A DNA stretch of 64,000 nucleotides from the NCBI GenBank assembly GCA_026724425.1, contig JAIUCV010000008.1, positions 26,241,470-26,305,469 of the forward strand, in the 5' to 3' direction. The stretch is from Erythrophleum ivorense. Taxonomy: Eukaryota > Streptophyta > Magnoliopsida > Fabales > Fabaceae. The translations under genes were made by a program, and so were the position numbers. Under the pieces are notes generated by a model that searched no databases, was not told the DNA's origin, and saw only the letters and a list, made by a program, of their open reading frames with translations. Positions within the stretch are counted from its first letter, which is position 1; every line of letters begins with the position of its first letter. Positions 36,114 to 48,589 of the stretch are shown here, one piece after another.

Positions 36114-39100
36114 ATGGCTGGAAAGGAAGAGAATCGAATATTTGTTGGAGGGTTATCTTGGGACGTCACGGAGCGTCAACTCGGGCATGCCTTTGGTCGT
36201 TACGGCAAAATTATTGAATGCCAGGTACATTTTATATTGAAACTTGTTTTCTTCACTTGTTTGGTTGCCCAGAAAAAAAAATGTTGGACCCATATTTGAA
36301 TCCCGTTGTATGTCTTCCTGGCTATGACTGAGCTTGCTGCATGCAGTATTCCTCGTATGTGTGTTTATTTCATTGAAGATTTTTTTATAATGGGGTTCTT
36401 GACTTAGTTTTTCAAATGCAACTATAAGTGCAGCGTATTTTGTTGTAAGTAATCGGTACAAAGCTTGTAATTGGAGGATATCCATTCAAGGTTCTGGTTT
36501 TCTGATTTTATTTTTATTTGTATTTTAAAATTTATTTAATCACATCACTGTTTTTCTTTTGTTAGATAATAACCCAACAAATTTGATTATTTTCCGTTGG
36601 AACTTGCACAATGGCTCATGTTTGATTGTAAAATTATCTCATGTAATATTGCATTAGGCATAATTTAATTTAGAGAGTTCTCATTGATCTATCACAATAT
36701 ATCTCTTGTCTGCGCTTGTATATCACTTCCCACCTCGCCGCCCCCTTCTCTAATAATGATCTATGTTTTCTTTTACTTATGCTTAGTTTTTCTCCCAATA
36801 TTGATAATTGACTTGACGTTATTAATTTTTTTCTTTTCATTTTTTTCATTGCCATTCTGGATTGCTGGTTATGATGTTTGAGATGCTGTAGGTGGAATTT
36901 TAAAAGATCTTTTACCAGAGTGATTTCATCATGGCTGAAGCTCAATTTCAATTCTCTGATAAAATTATAGCTTATGGTAACTATAAAGCTAAAACTGGAA
37001 CTTAGTATTGCTTTCAGATATCTGGAGTTTGGTGCAAGGAGGGGAGCTAAGTAAATATCAGTCTAACTTATCTGCCGATTAACTGAGAAATTTTTTCTTT
37101 GTGATAGGTGTTGTGCTCTAGACTCTACTAAATTCATTATAATTTGCAATGGACCTGGCTGTTAAATTGGGCTGACTAGTGGACATTAATATTGTTGCGT
37201 ACTTTTCAGAGCATGTATTTGCTATAAGTGATCCTTGTTTATGCACAGCTCTCAGATACATGCCTGGGTTCCGCAGGTGATGAACTGAAAAGTATGATAT
37301 GGCATTTGCTCAACTGAGTAATACATATCTCTTTTGTGCAAAGAATTGGTTTTCCCTGCCCAGCTAAAGAAACCATGCCTTGAATGTATATTGTCCTCCT
37401 TCCTATTCTAGTAGTCAATCTATTATGTGAAAGTGATGGTCACTAGTGGGATATATGAGAAACTTCTTGTGCTGGTTAATATTCCTTTTGCCTCTGGCTC
37501 TAGATCAATTGTTGTCTGAAAAAATTTGCTCTGATTGTAGAGTTTTGGAGCAAAGGTAAAGCATTAATAAAGTTATGCAGTCTCCAACCTCATTGGTCTG
37601 TTGTCAGTTTACTTTGTTCCTTGGTAATTGTTATGTTATAATCTCTGCTTCCATCATGCTGGATCAGTGAGTTATAGAGGAGGATGCAACAGACATGCCC
37701 AGCTTATGGACTGATGATACTTTGGCTGGGGTGGCATTTTAAAAGGTCCCAGAGAGAAGGTTCATGTGCATCAGACATGGTGAAATTTCTTCTGAGGAAA
37801 AAAAGTAATCTTCCCTGTGTTTGATAAAAAGAAAGGTTCCCCACCGATAAATGTGACCACATATCTTGTTTGAGACCTTTGTTGTCTGATAAGAGCTAAG
37901 CAGTTGCTGGTGTTGACCATATGCTTGATGAATATGATGTTCCTTTCAGCGTATAGATGTAACAGTTTTACAAGGTGCTATGATTGTTTTATGCTGTGCA
38001 GATCAGTTACAGTGGTTTGGTAAGTCAGTTCAAGAAGTCTTATGTATAGGACTTATGTTGACCAAGCTGATCTTGTAGAATCTTGGGTTGTTTAGGATAC
38101 TTTCTCCATGGAACCTTAACAAATATTACTTAGACATTTTCTTTTTGTGTCTAGTGGATGGCTCATGTAACAGAAATTCTAATTTGTGACCCAATTCTTT
38201 TGGATAAGATTATGAACCACCAACAAGTACTGCATCATTACAGTTCCTGTTGACTGTTGAGTGTTGGAAAGCTCAATTGATGAAGCCTGGAGCATTGGGA
38301 TCATAGTTAATTGCTTCTCAGATAGTAGATTTCTTCATAACAATTTACTGTACATCACCATTTGGCATGCCTATGATTTAGGTGTATGCCTTTGATTCTG
38401 GGTGTTGCTTTCAACATTGGAATAGAGTTTATTGGTTGGAGAGGTTGTCTGTGTTTTCAAGTGGTTTTGCTTTTGTCCATGCGCTTTTAGATATCATATG
38501 CATCTCATTGCTGCATGAGACTGATTTTCTGTAACATTTCTGGTATGGTGGGTAAGTGAGCTAAGAGGCAGCAGAATCAGATAAAATGTTGGGCATATAA
38601 TTGACAGAATGAATATAGTCAATATTATGCTTGTGTCTCACATAATTACTGAGGATTATTGCTGCATGAAATTGATTTTCCATAGCATTGATGGCATGAA
38701 TAAAGCACTGAAGAACGCAGCAGAATCACATAAAAAAGTCAAGGCATGCTCACCAGAATGAATGCAGATCTCATCTTGCATGTTGTCTATCCAGGATTTG
38801 GAAACTTGCCTTTCACCCTATAGATTTTGAAAAGGATCCTATGTGAATTTATCTTAAAATTGGATTGGGACAGGATGATCTGGTGGCTGCCGGAGTGAAA
38901 GCTACATATTGATTTTCATGACATGTTATACATTTTTGGCTACATTTTTGTCATAATTTTAGTTCTTCTGAGTGGGAAAGATAATAGCACCCAATTCAAT
39001 CAACAGCATTTTATTGTGTAAGTCAGATGTTAATATTTTCTTTGCTTGTGGAACTAAGAATGTAAAGGTCAACAACCAATGTAGCAATGAACCTGTGGAA

Positions 39101-40810
39101 TATGCTGAAATTCTAGTGTAGATTGTGGAAGTAATTTTTGCTAGGTGTATTCTGTTCTCAAATGTCGGACAAGTATGGACTTGGGACTCTTCTGAATTGC
39201 GTAGCTATATGAGAAAAAAAAATTGGTGCTTTATCATAGAAATGGAGAAAGTAAGTTGTTTGATCATGCTTTGCCTTTCTTTCTGATTAAATGCTTCTCT
39301 CATATGTTACAATTTGTTTAGCTGAGGAATCCTCTTTCAGATAAAATTCTGAAACTGATTATCTAGTGAAGAACTTTCTGACATCAGATGTTCCCCATGT
39401 ATGCATACACTGTATATTGTGAATGATTTGATTTATTGAAAGATATATATTGTGGGCTAGTAGCTCCCAGTTTTTGTAATTGACATACTACATGCTTTTT
39501 AGTTAACTTGATTTTTTGCTTGAATGTCCTCATCTCGTTAGTTGTTTGTATGGTGCATTTCTGTTTTTCTGGTTTTCCAAGTGTCCTTTAGTTAGTTTCA
39601 AACTGTATAATGTGGCACCAGATATGTAACCAAAAACCTTGTTATTGTGTCTCACTGTTTCTTGTCTACTTGCACTTGCCTAGCTAAGCATCCGTATTTA
39701 TTAAACATGATCTGTAAGTTATGCTCAACCAATCTCTTTTAGTAAGTCTGAGAATATTGGTTTTTGTTGGTCATTTGCATTAAAAGGTGCGTTGGTATTG
39801 TTTGTAAATTGTAATAATGAATGCTTTTAAATATTATTAACCTTAATTGCATAAATTGCTATTGCTTGGCATGAAGTTCTTTACTGGTTCTTCCTGTAGA
39901 TTATGTTGGAAAGAGATACTGGCCGTCCACGAGGATTTGGATTTATTACATTTTCAGATCGTAGGGGAATGGAGGATGCCATCAAGGAAATGCATGGACG
40001 TGAACTTGGTGATCGCATAATCTCAGTCAATAAGGCACAGCCTAAAATGGGGGCTGATGATTTAGACCATGGTTACAGGGGTGGCTACTCATTGGGTGGT
40101 AAGGGAAGCTATGGGCTGGGAGACAGGGTGGGACAGGATGACTGCTTTAAATGCGGGCGTCCTGGGCACTGGGCCAGAGATTGTCCTATGGCAGGAGGTG
40201 GTCGTGCTGGGGGCGGTGACTCATTTTCTTCACGTCCTAGGTTTGGAGGTACTGGTGGCCATGGGGATCGCCTTAGTGGTGAACGTGATCGGTACACGGA
40301 TGATCGTTATGATGGTGGACGCTATGGAGATAGGGATCGTATTGACAGCCGAGATCACAAATATGGTAGCCGTGATCGCTATGGTAGTGACAGGTATGCC
40401 ACGTTTATGGTCTAGTAATGTAAGTACTGCTGTGGTGCTGGTTTTAGAGGCTCATAATATTTCGTTTCCATCCTATCATTAATGTTTTTGGGTCACTAAT
40501 GGTTCTCCCATTTGCAACTGAGATCTACTTATACATTATGTCTTCAAAACTTTACTCAAAACTGTGTAGGTACCCAGCTAGTGGAGATCGTTTTGCAAGT
40601 GATAGATATGGTGGTGGTTCTGATCGTTACTCACAAAACAGTTATGGCAAAGATAGAGCCTTTGGCAGGTACAGTGGTCCACGTGGGGGGACTGATAGGT
40701 ATGGAAGCGGATTGCCTCCGCGAGATGAAGGAAGGAGTTATAGGGGTAGGCCTGGTCCTTATGACCGCCCAAGTAGGGGTGGCCGTCCATCATCATTTGA
40801 CCGTTATTGA
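36114..40810 (+). CDS. RZ-1: Glycine-rich RNA-binding protein with CCHC zinc knuckle (RZ-1B/C-like)
   Basis: Three coding exons: 36,114-36,224, 39,900-40,393 and 40,570-40,810 (846 bases, 281 aa), all with GT/AG borders and a continuous frame. The RRM spans about residues 6-85, with RNP2 IFVGGL at residue 9 and RNP1 RGFGFITF encoded by exon 2. A linker leads to one zinc knuckle CFKCGRPGHWARDC (CX2CX4HX4C), then a long tail rich in G, R, D and Y ending SSFDRY. RRM, knuckle and RGG/DRY tail in this order are the signature of plant RZ-1 proteins. These act in nuclear pre-mRNA splicing and transcript regulation; the Arabidopsis B and C members interact with SR proteins. The ATG at 36,114 is chosen because translation upstream lacks another ATG and the RRM begins within ten residues. 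Paralogue assignment (B versus C) is not certain. Confidence 0.93.
36225..39899 (+). other. Long first intron of the RZ-1-like gene
   Basis: A 3,675-base intron splits the RRM between RNP2 and RNP1. The donor is CCAG/GTACAT and the acceptor CTGTAG/ATTATG. It is T-rich and holds no transposon that I recognise, only a diverged 151-bp-spaced duplication (38,507 and 38,658). Retention of this intron would end translation at 36,299, giving about 61 aa with half an RRM. Small frames inside it (36,670-36,951 and 36,684-36,881) have no domain and are rejected as genes. Confidence 0.85.
40394..40569 (+). other. Second intron of the RZ-1-like gene
   Basis: A 176-base intron with donor GACAG/GTATGC and acceptor TGTGTAG/GTACCC inside the glycine-rich tail. 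If retained, the frame continues YATFMV and stops at 40,415. That would leave RRM and knuckle intact but remove the last 80 or so residues. Confidence 0.88.
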
Positions 40811-41060
40811 TTGCTTCTGTTGGTTTGTCAGGCTTTAAAATGTAGAAAGCTACACTAGGGAGCTTCTTTTTGTTATGTAGGATATTGGAGTTTCGGTAAA
40901 CAGCTGGATTGTAGTTTTATAGGTTTTGGTATTTACCAGTATGTATTCTTATTCAGAGCGTTCAGATCCCATTTGAGTATTTTTCCTGTTGGACAAATTT
41001 TGGTAAAATTCTTTAGATGATTGTTATAAAATTTTTAATAAAAATATAACATGTGAAATG
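40811..41060 (+). terminator. 3' UTR and polyadenylation region of the RZ-1-like gene
   Basis: T-rich sequence after the stop codon, with an AATAAA signal at 41,037-41,042 and several TTGTA/TTTGT elements upstream. The real cleavage site is not determined. Confidence 0.5.
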
Positions 41061-44000
41061 ATTTTTTTCTTTTTAAAGGTTCAATTATATAGTATTGAGC
41101 TGTAAAACGATTATTCACGTGTTATGTTTTTATGAAAAAATTTAATAGCAAATACTTCAAATTTTACCAATGTTTTGCTTGATGTTGTGGGCCTTGAAAT
41201 GCAGGTCAGCATGATTAAGGATGAATTTGCATCTAATTACATAGTCATGGGACTTTCACTTGGTCGCATTTCAGTCCTATTGATGGGGCTGCTATTTGAA
41301 TCGAGGGTTCTCTTTTAACTTCTATTTGAACTTCTTTCTCAACGGAAGTAGTCACATGAACAATTGCAAGAGATTCTTAGTAGCTGATATTACTGTTGAC
41401 TTGTATCTTCGTACTTAAAACTTTTTGGCCAGGTTTAGATTCAATCACAATAACAATTATGATATGAGGGTGTGTGTGGTATTTCCGAGTTAAAATTTTT
41501 AGAACTACTGAAATTCTTAGCAGTCTCTATTGATGTAAGCTGGTCCAAGTCTTAGTTTAGGGAGACTTGTGACAAATTTAAATTGTATATATCTAATTAT
41601 TTTAATTTATATGTTTTTATATCGAAGCAGGAAATAGTTGCCCATAATCATGTTCGAAAACAATTTACTTCTGTAGATTAAAGCCTCTCTATAATTAACT
41701 TAATGTCAATTTATATTAGTATTATCTATAGGTTCTATCTTTCAAACAGAATAATTTTATAAAAACCACTCTTAAAAACAAAATTGGTTGATAATGTTTG
41801 GTAATAATTTTTAAAAGAAGTTATGATTGTGTAAAATGACAATAAAGAATATATGTTAATTTTTTAATATTAAAAAGCCAAAACTTTATATCAAGTTATT
41901 AAAATAATATGTGTGTGTTAATTGAAAGATGAAGACCCACACTTTAGCAATTATATTGTTACAAATAAAAATTAATTTGAAAGAATATATTTTTATTATA
42001 TGAATTGATGAAACATGTAAACTGTGTATTGTGTATATATGAAAAGATAGCGGTAATTTGTATTTAATGAGAAGCTAATGAAAAGGAAAAATCCAAATAG
42101 AAAGCCTAAGGTATATACATAGGCAATAAGCTATGGTGATATATTTGCAATAAGGATATATATGCAACTCAGTTAAAATAGGAAGGTCCTTTTATATAGA
42201 TGTTTATAAAAAAGATATTTAATAAAATATATCATAATATATAGAATAAAAGTATGAATAATTATATACAATAATTATATAATAATAAATAGAATAAAAT
42301 ATATAGATATACAGTATATAATATTTTATCTATTATATATATATTTATATTAGCTAGTTAAACATATATTTTAGTGTTATTGGTATGTAGAATATAAATA
42401 TTATTAATGGAATTTTTTCACATGACATCACATGAATTCTACGATAGTATTTTTAAAAGCTGTTGTAGCTTTTAAAATGCACTAGAAGAGGAATAATTGG
42501 AAAAAAAAAATGACAACATGAATTTGGAGCTTTTGCTATAAAAAAGGCACTGGAAACAAAAGCAACAATAACTTCAAACAAGCCTTTAGTTTTGGGTTCG
42601 TTTTGATTTCATCCCAAATGCTCATTTTATATCAACTATGTCTTACATGTTTATAAAAATTCTCAATGTCTTTTTGAATTTTAATTGCATTCAATTGCTT
42701 AACGAAATTAGCTAACTGCATGTAACCAAATAGTCATTAAAAGACGCAAACATGAATATCACATGTTTATGTAAGTATTTCACAAATTATTGTCATCATT
42801 ATAGTCCCTAAAAGCTGCCGTTTTAACTTTTCTATCATTAACCTAATCTAACAAAGATTCATGGTTTGTTTCTTCTTTAGCATTCCTAACTAGATTAATT
42901 GATGTGAGTGCATTTGTAGAGTGACGCGTACAATGAATTAGCTAATTCTATTAAGCAGTTAGATGTCATTTGCATATAGGATGATATTGAAAATTTTTTG
43001 CATACATGTAGAATAATATTGACACAGTAAACATTTGGGATAAAATTAAAACTTACCCCAATCTTTTGAGACCAATAAGGTACATTTTTTAAAAGTAAAT
43101 TATAAATGGACATATAAATATATAAATTACACTGCCAAATTCACTTTCAGTATATTTACGTGCGTACTTATAATTAGATTGCTTTAAACATGTGTATCTA
43201 TTATGCGTTGTTTGTTTGGTTTTTCTTCTTTTATTTTTGTATTTTTGTATTTTTTTGGGTATTGTTTTGGGTATAGAAAGGATGTTGTGGTACAGTTATT
43301 AGTCTAAACAGTTTGGAAGATCACAATTATTAGTCTATATTTTGGTTGAAACTAGATAAGATGCGAAGTAGAAGTCTCTATACTAATTTGTGTGTCTCTG
43401 AAGAAGTTTGGCTTTCTTGAACTCTTCAACATGCAAAAACGGTAACATAAAAAAGGGGAAAAAAGTTACATTGGTTAGGTGTTTCAAATTTAAAAAATTC
43501 TCAACTTTCATTTCTTAGTTTTTAAGGCATCTAAATCCTATGAAAAAATTGATAGCGTGCAGTGAGAGAGAGAGGTTGAGAGTATGAGATCAACATTAAA
43601 AGCTATTCAGTCTTTCTTCAACTATACTCATAATATTGCAGATGATCATTTCATTTGTCTATTAACTTCTTATATTGAAGAACAAAGTTGATTTTTGGTT
43701 GCTCACATTTGGATATTTATTCTTAAATTTTCACTAAGAAATACTTTTGAACTATTGTACTTTTAGTTGAGTCAGTTAACCAGTAGTGAGAATCTGTCGT
43801 CAAAGTGTCCATTCTTGCCAAATTAATTCTTTAAAATCCAAATGAAACAAAACAAACTGAATCTAAAAAAAAAAGACAAATAATGCAATAAATGATTTTC
43901 TCACAAGTTTCTTTAGATATTATATGAAATTATCAACATAGTTTGAATAATTAATACTCTGGAACGTAAGTATCAACAAATACAAGTATAACTAGGTTGA

Positions 44001-44660
44001 CATTCAAATTTACTATTTATTTTTTTTATCAAAATAAATGAAAAAGTAGTCAAAGAATTTTCCAAGCTAACTCCGATTGTTACACATAAGTTAGACAATG
44101 TTTTCAAGATTGCTTTAAGAACAAAATTTAAATGCAGTCTTTTAAGTATTTATTATTAAAATATTTACTAAAATTATAATACATGAAAGATCCTATTTGA
44201 AATATCAAGGATGTGAAGCTAAATTAAAAAATAATAATAATAAATTCTCATATTTTATCCTTTATTTCATAAATCAAGTTATGCCTTGATCCAGAAAGGG
44301 AGGGAGAAGGTCCAATGAGATTAGATGTAGCAAGCGCGTGAGATAATGAGACATGCTTAGCCATTTAAGTCCTGAGAGGAAGAGTGAAGTCTGCATCCCT
44401 CAACCCTAACAGTAAGAGAGACCACACGAAGCCCAATCACATGGTTTAATTAAAGGAATTTCTGTGCAAAACAGCCAATTTTATGATAGTTATTGCTAAA
44501 ATGATGTGTTTTAGATAATTCTCTCTTAATCAAGACCCACCAAACTTCAAGCATTGAAATGATATAATAGTTTATAGAATAAATTATGTTTACCATCTCT
44601 AAGGTTTTACAAATCTTTTATATATATATATATATATATTGGAAGAAACTATATGATTTA
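41061..44660. other. AT-rich intergenic DNA, no gene recognised
   Basis: Contains low-complexity AT stretches (especially 42,180-42,370) and many stop codons in all frames. The small minus-strand frame at 42,895-43,113 has no domain. No tRNA-like fold or clear transposon border was seen. A (TA)n run lies at 44,620-44,640. Confidence 0.6.
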
Positions 44661-44689
44661 TAAATGAGGAACAGTATAATTTCGTGCGA

Positions 44690-44850
44690 TCCCGTGCAAA
44701 TATGCATGAGTCACCATGCAAATATGCATGAGGAACAGTATAAGCATTACACTAATTTTTCTTTTCTCTTTTTTCTTAAATATTTTTACTCTTTTCTTCC
44801 TGAAATCCCGTGCAAATATGCATGAGTCACCATGCAACTATGCAAAAAAG
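44690..44850. repeat. Short direct repeat around CCCGTGCAAATATGCATGAG
   Basis: The 20-mer CCCGTGCAAATATGCATGAG, followed by TCACCATGCAA, occurs at about 44,692 and again at about 44,808. A partial extra copy, GCAAATATGCATGAG, lies at about 44,718. GAGGAACAGTATAA also occurs twice (about 44,667 and 44,730). Confidence 0.75.
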
Positions 44851-45043
44851 GAATCCATTCTAGTTATACAAAAACCTCCCATCTATTAACCAAATTGTTA
44901 ATGAAGCTTATTCGCCCTTGACACTAGATGCACTTTCACTCTTGGAAATTGCCAATAGCCTACTTCAATGGAACACAAACCCCCCAAAATGTCAAGTTAA
45001 TGCGACTGAAAATTTAAAAGCGAGGAAAATTAGTGTAATGCTT
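44742..45043. mobile_element. Candidate MITE bounded by 18-bp inverted repeats
   Basis: AAGCATTACACTAATTTT at 44,742-44,759 is the exact reverse complement of 45,026-45,043, giving a 302-base unit with no ORF. A perfect 18-bp inverted repeat at this spacing suggests a small non-autonomous DNA transposon. A target duplication beyond a possible TA could not be established. Confidence 0.4.
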
Positions 45044-45308
45044 TAAAATTTAGAAGGGCTATTTGTCAGTTCCCGGAAAACGTTAATAAAGTAAAATAAA
45101 CAGACATGATGCAAGATAATGATGCGTCAACCAGATGTCCACATGAAAATACGTGAGATCCAAAATTTAAATCAAAGTCATATACTCCTGGAATGATACT
45201 CCAGAAGTATGTTAGAATTTCTCTGACGCAGATCCAAGGGATAGCTAATGTAAATTACTTACCAGGTAGGTGCATACTTCATCTATGATCAATCTGCAAT
45301 TAAGTAGC

Positions 45309-45400
45309 CCAGTGGCTACATAAATAATCTTCATTGCTCCTTTCAAGTAAAGATCCAGTGGCTACATAAATAATCTTCATTGCTCCTTTCAAGTAAAGAT
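45309..45400. repeat. Perfect 46-bp tandem duplication
   Basis: The 46-base unit beginning CCAGTGGCTACATAAATAAT is repeated without mismatch at 45,309-45,354 and 45,355-45,400, which points to a recent slippage or duplication event. It lies just downstream of the ACT-domain pseudogene. Confidence 0.9.
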
Positions 45401-47501
45401 AATTTAGAAAATAAAACTCCGTCACATCCCTTTTTCTCTCCACCTCCATTAATTCAATAATGCTAAGATAACTAGTGATTTCTATCTATGACTAAAAATA
45501 AGACGGAGAAGGTCTTGCCATTTACATTACAAACCTCGTTATTTACAGCTGATTTGGAGTTAGCATTTTGAAGTATAGAGTTACAAGGTACGGGGAAAAG
45601 GTGGTTAGCTTCTGGAAGGGGTAGGAACTTCAAAACACTGGTGAGAGCCTCCAAGTGTACAAGTTTCTACCAAGATTCCCAACCCATCAATGTATTCCTG
45701 ACGCTTTCTTCAATCGTGTTTGTTGGAACAGAAAAACCGTCCCATTCATCAAGTAAAATTTTATATACTTCCCATTCTCGATCCTTTGATCATGTGCCTT
45801 TCAATCTCCACCTAAGGACATGGACATAAAAGGAAAAAACAAATGGTTGAACTTGTCAGACCACATAGTACGTACCATTTGCACGATGTAAACAATTTTG
45901 GATTAAGGCAAAGTACTGAAAAGATGCTTATGCCAAGAATCTTGAGAACAAGTGTAATATCATAGAAGACAAGGGGCCGACCCCAGCCAGATAGTTCAAC
46001 AGGGTTAGCTACAAACAGCTCGACATCGGTTCCCCTGCCCCCTACAGCTACTTTAAGAGGGCATAAAAGCTCCGTCTTCAGACGAGAGCACAACACATTT
46101 CGCTTGTCTGGATCCATTATTTTCCTACCATCTGCCCGTGTTATGAACACTTCCACTTCACAGTTCCCTTTTGGTTTTGCATGGACTTGTCCATATGAAA
46201 TCTGACACGAAACAAGATTTTTCCTAGGTTAACAAAATAATATGATAAAAATTCCAAAATAGAGAGAACAAGGCCAAAGGAGCACTTACTAGACCCATCA
46301 GTGTTCTACAACCATTCTTATTCTACGCCTTCCTAAAATATCTGAACAAGAATTCCAAAATTCTGAGAATGGTTTTACTTCTATCTATGAAACTGAGATT
46401 ACAAGAAAAGTGGATATATCATTTAAGTTTCACGGCGAGTGAGTGTGGGGAAGAGATGAAGAAGATATGAAAGGTTTGTCATTTGTGAGACAAATATAAA
46501 CTAAGCAAAGAATTTTTCAGACAACCAGGTCTTTCCTTCATCAGTAACAGTTTTCAAGTCACAGATTTCAGATTAGCCCACAACATGGACAGGAAAGGGC
46601 AAGGAACATGCATGACATAAAGTATTTCATCATCCAAGTAACTCACCTGAATGTTGTATACCTTCAGGGTTCTCAAGATATCATAAAGAAGACCTTTCTG
46701 ATCCCGACGGAAAATCTGAATAAGTGTATGTGAGGGGCTGAGGCTGTCCATAGCAATGGAATTTGGGTAGGAGGATATAGATCGGCTTTGGTATCCCTTG
46801 GGTGCCTCTAATTTGAAGATATCCTCAGTAATCCCGGAAGGAAGATGTGAGGAGCCATAAGAGCATGCTGTAACTTCTGGGCCAGCCAATTCAATTTCAC
46901 ACCATATAAACTCATCTCCCAGAACAGTTTTTAAATGAACTGCTGTTTCCTTCTGTCTTTCTGTTGCATGAAGCAGATTTCTGGTAAAAAGGACACGGGA
47001 TATGCACAATAAGATCTCACAATGGGAGCATAACACTTTGTTGTCTCCCTCAATTTAATAGCACCTTATTAAATCTATCATTGCATTTTTCTCCACACAT
47101 ATGTATGCTTCATCTTGGACCTATTTTATGTTATGAGAAAGTGCTTATTTAAAATAAGGAAAACATTAATACAAAACATCAATAACAAAATTTATAAAAC
47201 AATTTGGCTAACTACCCCTAATTAATTGATAATTCTTTTTAAGGAAAAGGTGTATTGATGAAATATTTGTACTGCAAGCTTGGACTAAACCTTTGGCCAA
47301 ATACTATATGTTCATTTTGCCAAAGATATGATACAGGAGATAGCGACGCTAGTGAAACATATTGCTTAAAGCCATCGGGTCCATTTAATTTGATTATTAA
47401 TTTTATGTCTTCTTTGATATTAGAAGAATGTATTGCACAGAAAACACAAATTGGAATTTTGGGCCAAAATTGTGTAAATCAAATTGCTCTTATTGGCATC
47501 C

Positions 47502-47862
47502 TGATGGGAAACGATAAAAAATATATTCTAGGCATTGAAAATCTTAGATTAGCTCATTTTTAATAATATTATTTGTATTTTGACTTTATTTTATCAGTTT
47601 TAGTTATTGGCTTAGATATCTTTTTGTTAGGATTTATTAATTATCTATTATTTTATTTTTCATTAGGAAGTTATTATGAACTCTATATAAAATCCTTAGT
47701 AGTTAAATTGTAGACACCTTGATTTGATAATAAAATATTTCAATATTCTAAGTTCTACATCTCCCTCACTTCTCTACATGTTCTCCTATATTTCTGCTGC
47801 GTCCCCTCTTTTCTTCTTCTCACCCCCTTTTTTCCCCAATTCACCCATATTGTCCTATGTCA
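47502..47862 (+). repeat. 5' LTR of the Reina-like element
   Basis: 361 bases from TGATGGG to ATGTCA. It aligns with the 3' LTR along its full length with numerous substitutions and a roughly 30-base gap, so the insertion is old. The TCTATATAAA near 47,680 could be its promoter. Confidence 0.88.
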
Positions 47863-47865
47863 ATT

Positions 47866-47877
47866 TGGTATCAGAGC
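47866..47877 (+). other. Primer-binding site (initiator tRNA-Met)
   Basis: TGGTATCAGAGC, the common plant retroelement primer site complementary to the 3' end of initiator tRNA-Met, three bases after the 5' LTR. Confidence 0.9.
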
Positions 47878-48589
47878 AAGACTCTTGCTCCAATCACACC
47901 TCCATTGCTTGAGTTTCACTGGAACTTCATTGGAAAACTAACACTCACCTCTGTCTAAGCATAGCATTTGTTCCCTTGCATGACCATTTGATATTTATAT
48001 GATAAACAAAGTCTTTTTGAGCAAGAACTCACCATTTGTCACTTGGGTCAATTTAAATTGTTCTTTGTTTTCTTTAATCAACTCAGCATTGCATTTGTAT
48101 TCCTCTGCATGACCATTTGTTAGTTGTATTTCCTTGCATGACAAATCAAGATTTATATGATAAACAAAGTCATTTTGAGCAAGAACTCACCATTTTAAAA
48201 TCCACCATAGAACAAAATAACCAAACTATCCAAACTGGCCTAGAAAATATCAAAGACTTAAGGTCAGTGTATCGAAAAACTTACAAATGCCATTAGCCTA
48301 TTAGGTAAACAAATCAATGGTAAAACTTGGGAAAGGTTCGTTGGAACTCCTAGGGAGGAAAATGTGTCAACTTATAATCAACCTAGGGCTCCACCAATGG
48401 GGCTCTAATGGTAATCATCAGTTTTCCATAGGATCTACTGCTAGGAATGCTAGAGAAATTTCTTATAAATCTTTTAATCAACAATCTAAGCCAATAAGAA
48501 GCCATTGGGATGATTAAGATTTTGCAAGGGACAACCTGAGGCAGTATCAGACAGTCCAAGGGGTTGTCCAAGATAGGTTTAGGCGTAAC

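Noticed and set aside
36670..36951. 93-codon minus-strand frame in the first intron
   Set aside because: No domain and no supporting codon pattern; it lies inside a well-bounded intron on the other strand.
40069..40482. 137-codon plus-strand frame overlapping the RZ-1-like exon 2
   Set aside because: Shadow frame of the GC-rich RGG-coding exon; it lacks any domain and crosses a confirmed splice donor.
34386..45300. tRNA or snoRNA genes in intergenic DNA
   Set aside because: No A-box/B-box pair with a cloverleaf, and no convincing C/D or H/ACA boxes, could be found by eye; an RNA-gene scan would be needed to exclude weak ones.
47255..47563. 102-codon plus-strand frame at the left retrotransposon border
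   Set aside because: It crosses the precise LTR start at 47,502 and has no recognisable domain; chance frame in intron DNA.
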